A DNA stretch of 64,000 nt, taken from the NCBI RefSeq assembly GCF_900111395.1, contig NZ_FOHV01000004.1, forward strand, positions 159,040-223,039, given 5' to 3'. Made by a program: the position numbers and the translations under genes. Origin of the DNA: Thorsellia anophelis DSM 18579 (GTDB taxonomy: Bacteria > Pseudomonadota > Gammaproteobacteria > Enterobacterales > Thorselliaceae). Every line of letters begins with the position of its first letter. The first letter of the stretch is position 1. The notes beneath the pieces were generated by a model that did not search any database, was not told the DNA's origin, and saw only the letters and a list, made by a program, of their open reading frames with translations. Of this stretch, positions 59,613-64,000 are shown one piece after another.

Positions 59613-60938
59613 ATGCAAGAAAAGTTATCTAGATCATTGACATCAGGTCAAATGTCAATGATTGCGATTGGTTCAGCTTTAGGAACAGGTCTATTTTTAG
59701 GAAGTTCTTTTGCTATTGGTTTTGCAGGTCCTTCTATAATAATCAGCTATATTATTGGAGGGTTAATGACTTTGGTCCTTATGAAAGCCCTTATTGATAT
59801 GTCTAGCAAGAACCCAACTACCGCATCATTCGCTCATTTCGCTGGTAAGTATATTCATCCATCTGTTGGTTTTGTGACTCGCTATAATTATTGGGGAGCA
59901 ACAGTTATCGGTGTCGGTCTTGAAGTGACAGCAAGTGCTATATATATGGCATATTGGTTTCCTGATATTTCAACTTGGATATGGGTTATTATTTTTTCAC
60001 TAGCACTTATAGGAATTAATTTCTCACACGTGACTTTATTTGGTAAGACAGAATATTGGTTCTCGATGATTAAGCTTTCCGTTGTCGTTGCATTTATCAT
60101 TATTGGTATTGGCTTTGTCTTTCAGCAACCAGCAGGCACAGTTAAGCAAAATTTATGGGCCACAGGAGAACTTGTTCCTTTTGGTTTTTGGGGAATATGG
60201 TGTGGGATACTTGTAGCTTTATTTGGTTATCTTGGTACCGAAACAATTGCTGTTGCTGCAGGTGAAGCGAAAAATCCACAGAAAGATATCAAGCGAGCAT
60301 TGAGACTAACAGTTATCCGCTTATTTGTATTCTATATTGCGGCAATAGCGCTCATGTTAATAATTGTGCCATGGAATGAAGCAGGTACAGGGCAAAGCCC
60401 TTTTGTGACAGTATTAAGTTATATCAACATCCCATTTGCAAGCTCTATTATGAACTTTGTGATTTTAATCGCTGCTCTCTCTGCGATGAATAGCCAGATT
60501 TATATTGCCACAAGAATGCTATACTCACTTTCAGAAGCAAACTATGCACCAAAAGCATTTCTAGCACTTTCAAAAAAGCAAATCCCTTATAAAGCATTAA
60601 TGGTATCTTTGTTGGGTATTGTATTAAGTGTAGTACTAAATAAATTTGTTAGCCAAAATGCCTATTTGATATTAGTTTCAATTGTTATTTTTGGAGGGCT
60701 CTGCAATTGGATTTTTATCTTATTGAGCCATTTTGCATTTATTCGCAAGGAAAAACAATCTTATGGAACTAGGTCAACCATCGTAATGAGTTTGAATATT
60801 GTTGTTATTGCTTTATTGACAACATTATTACTTTCAACGCTTTGGATAGATGCTTTTGCTTATACGCTTTATGTAGGAGTACCATGGATTATCATCTTAT
60901 TTTTATCTTATCAATTTGTGAAAAAATCAATCAAATAA
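59613..60938 (+). CDS. amino-acid permease, APC superfamily (AAT family)
   Basis: 441 residues with about 12 predicted helices. It begins 'LSRSLTSGQMSMIAIGSALGTGLFLGSSFAIGFAGPS', where the unwound helix 1 glycine motif (G-x-G-T-G-L-F) binds substrate amino groups, and contains 'FGYLGTETIAVAAGEAKNP', the conserved AAT loop. Secondary amino-acid:proton symporter of the inner membrane; the substrate cannot be named, and GABA, proline or aromatic carriers are related. The RidA-family gene follows 20 nt later, suggesting a joint transcript. Confidence 0.93.
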   Translation: MQEKLSRSLTSGQMSMIAIGSALGTGLFLGSSFAIGFAGPSIIISYIIGGLMTLVLMKALIDMSSKNPTTASFAHFAGKYIHPSVGFVTRYNYWGATVIGVGLEVTASAIYMAYWFPDISTWIWVIIFSLALIGINFSHVTLFGKTEYWFSMIKLSVVVAFIIIGIGFVFQQPAGTVKQNLWATGELVPFGFWGIWCGILVALFGYLGTETIAVAAGEAKNPQKDIKRALRLTVIRLFVFYIAAIALMLIIVPWNEAGTGQSPFVTVLSYINIPFASSIMNFVILIAALSAMNSQIYIATRMLYSLSEANYAPKAFLALSKKQIPYKALMVSLLGIVLSVVLNKFVSQNAYLILVSIVIFGGLCNWIFILLSHFAFIRKEKQSYGTRSTIVMSLNIVVIALLTTLLLSTLWIDAFAYTLYVGVPWIIILFLSYQFVKKSIK

Positions 60939-60958
60939 TTTTAAAGTGAGGCTATTTA

Positions 60959-61366
60959 ATGAAAAGAGAAATCGTTCTTAACCCTGATGTTATGCCACCA
61001 AAAGGTCCATATGCCCAGGCTATAAAAGTATCAGGTAATCATACAACTATTTATACTGGGACTATAGCTTCTTTGGATAAGCAATGGAATGTTGTAGGGG
61101 CAAATGATATACGCCTGCAAACACGTCAAACCATTGAAAATTTAAAGGGAATTCTTGAAGCAGCTGGCGCTAGCTTAGCAGATGTTATTTCCACGACCTG
61201 GTATTTAACACGAATAGAGGACATGCCGGTTGTTGCAGAGATACGCAATGAGCTATTTCAAGGAAATATGCCTGCAAGCGGTACGATTCCGATTAATGGA
61301 TTGTTCTATCCAGAGTTATTACTGGAAATGTCGGCTATAGCGGTGATTCCAACTCGAAATGAATAG
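60959..61366 (+). CDS. RidA-family protein (YjgF/YER057c/UK114)
   Basis: 135 residues, about the usual size (~130). 'PKGPYAQAIKVSGNHTTIYTGTI', 'QTRQTIENLKGILEAAGASLADVISTTWYLT' and 'PASGTIPINGLFYPELLLEMSAIAVIP' fit the family. The Arg that binds substrate carboxylates in RidA itself (consensus 'R-x-x-V-x-V') is not obvious; the C-terminal Glu is present in 'LLLEMSAIA'. True RidA removes reactive enamines/imines from PLP enzymes, but this may be a RidA paralogue. Follows an amino-acid permease by 20 nt; AAGTGAGG precedes the start. Confidence 0.88.
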   Translation: MKREIVLNPDVMPPKGPYAQAIKVSGNHTTIYTGTIASLDKQWNVVGANDIRLQTRQTIENLKGILEAAGASLADVISTTWYLTRIEDMPVVAEIRNELFQGNMPASGTIPINGLFYPELLLEMSAIAVIPTRNE

Positions 61367-61474
61367 TAAAGTTTTAATAGAAGTATCTTAGGAAAGATAT
61401 TCTCTACACTAAACGTTAACTTGTTAATGCTATACCTTGGCTGCATGTTTGGTACGTCATTTATTGAAAAAAGC

Positions 61475-61507
61475 AGCACTTTAAATTTACATATTAAAGT
61501 GCTTTTT
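61475..61507 (+). terminator. terminator after the permease/RidA operon
   Basis: agcactttaa / ttaaagtgct 10-bp stem with T residues following, 108 nt past the stop codon. Confidence 0.85.
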
Positions 61508-61614
61508 GAAATATAAATAACGCATAGCCTAGAGTTTATTATTCATCGTAGGCTATTTCAGTTCATCTAGAAAAGCTTTGAAATAGCTTAGGTTTTGAAA
61601 ATAAGTTAAATAAT

Positions 61615-62205
61615 TTAAAATTCTACAACAGGAGTTTTTATTATTTCCTCCTTATTGTCGAGTGTAAAGTGTGAAATAGGCTTATACCCCATGAAATTTG
61701 CAATCAGAAAACCTGGAAATTGCCTCAACTGGGTATTGTACTGGCCTATAGCTTCTATATAACGCCCTCTAGCAACAGAAATGCGATTTTCCGATCCTTC
61801 TAATTGCACCATTAAATCTTGATAAAGTGCACTTGCTTTTAGGTCAGGATATTGTTCTGAAATAGCCAATAGCCTTGAAAGCGATGCGCTTAATTCATCC
61901 TGCGCTTTTTGATATTTTTCTGCTGTAATAGGATCATTAAGTATCTGTGCGTCTACTTTTATTTGACTAATTGCACTCCTAGCTTTAACCACATTTTGAA
62001 GTACATCACTTTCATAGGCTGAGTACCCTTTAACTGTATTAATTAAATTAGGCACTAAATCATAACGGCGTTGATATTGATTAAGTAGTTCAGACGAAGC
62101 AGCTGAAACAGTTTCATCATTTTTCTGGATGGAATTATAGCCATTAATTATAGTAAATGTAACGATAATCAATAGGGCAAGCAATGTTATAGCGATTTTT
62201 TTCAT
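61615..62205 (-). CDS. LemA-family membrane protein
   Basis: 196 residues. One N-terminal transmembrane helix 'ITLLALLIIVTFTIINGYNS', then the LemA helical bundle: 'LNQYQRRYDLVPNLINTVKGYSAYESDVLQNVVKARSAI', 'AISEQYPDLKASALYQDLMVQLEGSENRI' and 'ARGRYIEAIGQYNTQLRQFPG'. Function unknown; LemA proteins regularly accompany TPM-domain proteins, as here (the TPM gene starts upstream at 63619 and ends 215 nt before lemA). Probably topologically cytoplasmic or periplasmic with a membrane anchor. Confidence 0.93.
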   Translation of the reverse strand: MKKIAITLLALLIIVTFTIINGYNSIQKNDETVSAASSELLNQYQRRYDLVPNLINTVKGYSAYESDVLQNVVKARSAISQIKVDAQILNDPITAEKYQKAQDELSASLSRLLAISEQYPDLKASALYQDLMVQLEGSENRISVARGRYIEAIGQYNTQLRQFPGFLIANFMGYKPISHFTLDNKEEIIKTPVVEF

Positions 62206-62419
62206 TTTAAATCCTTGGAATTTAGTCTTAAACAGACTAAATCAAATTAATTAGTGTAGTAGCATATTAGTGCTGCTTAGAATGTTTCATTTTAAAAAGT
62301 TATTTTTTTATGTATTTGTAATTAAAGGTATTAAATTATTTCCTTTAGAGCTAAGGAATTATTATACGAATCCACGATAGTTTTAATTACTCTCATACAA
62401 GTTTAATGATTTGTTTAAT

Positions 62420-63619
62420 CTACCAGCTACCTGATGATCCCCCACCTCGACTTGATCCTCCACCACTTCTTCTACTTGAAGAGCGAGAAGAACGAAAAGA
62501 ACTAGACGAACGTGATGATCGTGAAGAATTAGAACTGCGACTATAGCTTGTTGATATATTACCATAATAAAGCGCATGAAAAATTGAGTCTTTAGGGCTT
62601 AAGGTTATGATGCTGTTTATTTTTATTGATTGTTCTTTATAACTCTTACATAGAAGAAACAGACCTATAAATAACAGAGGGACACTGAAAAAATTGATAA
62701 AAATAGCAATAAAAATAAACAGCACAATAACAATAGGCTGGACATCACCATTTTGTATAAATTGAGCTGTAAGTAAAGCGCAAAAAGTCCCAATAATCAT
62801 TACTATTACAACATTTGGAAATTTAGGGAAATGAATTTTATATTGTGATAATAACTCCAATTTTTGTATATGATCATTCCAGGCATGCTTCATCGTATGT
62901 TTATTGTCTTTTGACTTTTTCCTATATTCATAACCCATTTTTTCTTTTAAAATAAGATTTTTTAATTTTTTGGTATGTCTAAACAGCATACAACAATAAA
63001 GACCGATGAAAACGCTAAGATAGACTTTTAAAAAAGGGAAAGTTATTAATTCAGATAAACTAAGTTCTTCTATTTCGTTGTTATATTCTTCTTGATTCAT
63101 CTCATTTAGCTGAGAGTCGAAGATAAATTCAGGGTTTATTACTCGAATCGTTCTTACAACGCCTTTTTGTAGACCCAGATAATAATCGTTTGTTTTAAAA
63201 TTAGGCAGTAAAGTTTCACGGATAATTCTGCCTGCTATAAGGTCTGTGACAAGTCCTTCATAACCGATTCCAACTTCAATTCTTACTTTTCTATCATCAA
63301 CAGCAACAATTATTAAAAGGCCATTATCTTCATTTTTTGAGCCTATTTTCCAATAATTAAATACCTGCTCAGCATAGCTTTCGATACTTTCATTATTAGT
63401 TGAGTTAACTATATAGACAAAAAATTCTGAACCGTCGGCTTGTTGATTTTCAAAATCTAGTAATAACTTATTTAAAGTAGATTTCTCTTGTTGAGATAAA
63501 ACATTAGCTTCATCTATCAATCTAATATTCCCAGTAACAGAAGGAATTTCATGAGCTAATGAGCTAAAACTAAAACTAAAACATAGTATTACTAGTATTA
63601 AAATTATTCTTTTCATCAA
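62420..63619 (-). CDS. TPM-domain (YgcG-type) membrane protein
   Basis: 399 residues. A signal peptide 'IILILVILCFSFSFSSLAHE' leads into the TPM domain: 'VTGNIRLIDEANVLSQQEKSTL', 'LLIIVAVDDRKVRIEVGIGYEGLVTD', 'AGRIIRETLLPNFKTNDYY'. One transmembrane helix follows near 195-215 and two or three near 265-325. The C-terminal ~45 residues are Ser/Arg/Gly repeats ending 'GGGSSRGGGSSGSW', the Gly-rich tail typical of YgcG proteins. Partner of lemA. TPM proteins may be phosphatases or photosystem-assembly-like factors; the role here is unknown. Confidence 0.92.
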   Translation of the reverse strand: MMKRIILILVILCFSFSFSSLAHEIPSVTGNIRLIDEANVLSQQEKSTLNKLLLDFENQQADGSEFFVYIVNSTNNESIESYAEQVFNYWKIGSKNEDNGLLIIVAVDDRKVRIEVGIGYEGLVTDLIAGRIIRETLLPNFKTNDYYLGLQKGVVRTIRVINPEFIFDSQLNEMNQEEYNNEIEELSLSELITFPFLKVYLSVFIGLYCCMLFRHTKKLKNLILKEKMGYEYRKKSKDNKHTMKHAWNDHIQKLELLSQYKIHFPKFPNVVIVMIIGTFCALLTAQFIQNGDVQPIVIVLFIFIAIFINFFSVPLLFIGLFLLCKSYKEQSIKINSIITLSPKDSIFHALYYGNISTSYSRSSNSSRSSRSSSSFRSSRSSSRRSGGGSSRGGGSSGSW

Positions 63620-63689
63620 TTGTTTTCACTGTTTATTATTATGTATGTTTTAACTATTATTTTTTAGGTTCTAACGCGATGCTCGACTT

Positions 63690-64000
63690 TTAAAATGCGA
63701 GATCTGCGATACTTAAAATGGGTCTACCTTGTTCTTTATTGAACAGGGTGGCCAGTTTGTGTGATAATATTTTCCTACTCAGCCTATTAGTAAAGCTCAG
63801 CATTGTTCTTGCGAATGTTCTTTCAATATTGAATTTTTCAGCAAGTTGTCCAATTGTACTTTCAATAATTCTTCTTTTATCATTCCAAAAATTCCTAATG
63901 TTTTTAGGGAGTTTATCTCTCATGTTTTTCCTAACGGGTGTTTCAATAGCAATCCCATGGTTTATGCATTGTTCCGCTGTCTCAGCCCCCAAATAGCCTT
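63690..64000 (-). CDS. IS982-family transposase, C-terminal part (window edge)
   Basis: Frame open to the window edge; the visible piece is GYLGAETAEQCINHGIAI, then 'TPVRKNMRDKLPKNIRNFWNDKRRIIESTIGQLAEKFNIERTFARTMLSFTNRLSRKILSHKL' and a stop. 'KGYLGAE' and the R-R-x-I-E-x-x-I-G-Q-L-x-x-x-F-x-I stretch with the catalytic Glu are the hallmarks of IS982-type DDE transposases. The N-terminal half and one inverted repeat lie outside the window. I cannot identify the inverted repeat on the left side with confidence. Confidence 0.85.
   Translation of the reverse strand, partial: GYLGAETAEQCINHGIAIETPVRKNMRDKLPKNIRNFWNDKRRIIESTIGQLAEKFNIERTFARTMLSFTNRLSRKILSHKLATLFNKEQGRPILSIADLAF

Noticed and set aside
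1..64000. CRISPR array
   Set aside because: No set of regularly spaced short direct repeats was seen; the repeats in 1-5202 are protein-coding autotransporter repeats.

Overview
The window looks like the chromosome of an AT-rich gammaproteobacterium close to the Enterobacterales. RcsF-TrmO, TomB-Hha, HslVU-FtsN, GloA-RNase T and a 4.5S SRP RNA all have their closest known counterparts in enterics. The low GC, compact core genes and a giant PATR-type autotransporter would fit Orbaceae-like gut symbionts (Gilliamella/Frischella/Orbus), but that placement is inference; no 16S rRNA gene is present.

Layout. 1-5202: 3' end of a giant autotransporter. 5542-9987 (minus): complete sugar ABC transporter (binding protein, two permeases, ATPase). 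10682-20650 (minus): YcjF-like membrane protein, hslU, hslV, ftsN, metG, a 2OG-Fe(II) oxygenase and metY. 21245-25760 (plus): carA-carB, preceded by tandem ArgR boxes and split by a terminator-like hairpin. 26409-30482: secreted protein, Lrp-type regulator, DUF1289 and DUF2314 proteins, gloA-rnt, and an orphan PTS IIB. 30934-33129: uvrD with a LexA box. 33758-40663 (minus): MFS carrier, a SulP transporter broken by an amber codon, small proteins and acnB. 41071-42292: 4.5S RNA, then hha and tomB on the minus strand. 42746-48440 (plus): nrdR, ddh, tesB, pabA, a secreted protein, rcsF, trmO, folD. 48573-51161 (minus): DAHP synthase and gnd.

51640-59390 is an accessory island. It holds a decayed HicB-like antitoxin, then a tight three-gene operon (52517-58607): a 426-aa protein of no recognised family, a Tdp1-like phospholipase-D-fold protein with two H-x-K...N half-sites, and a 929-aa SNF2-type helicase with large insertions. 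It ends with a broken tyrosine-recombinase gene beside tRNA-Leu(CAA). A ~100-bp direct repeat (51976-52067 and 59143-59247) brackets the operon. This resembles an anti-phage defence or DNA-processing cassette and is the best candidate here for an undescribed system.

59613-64000: amino-acid permease with a RidA-family partner, a LemA/TPM-domain membrane pair, and the end of an IS982-type transposase cut by the window edge.
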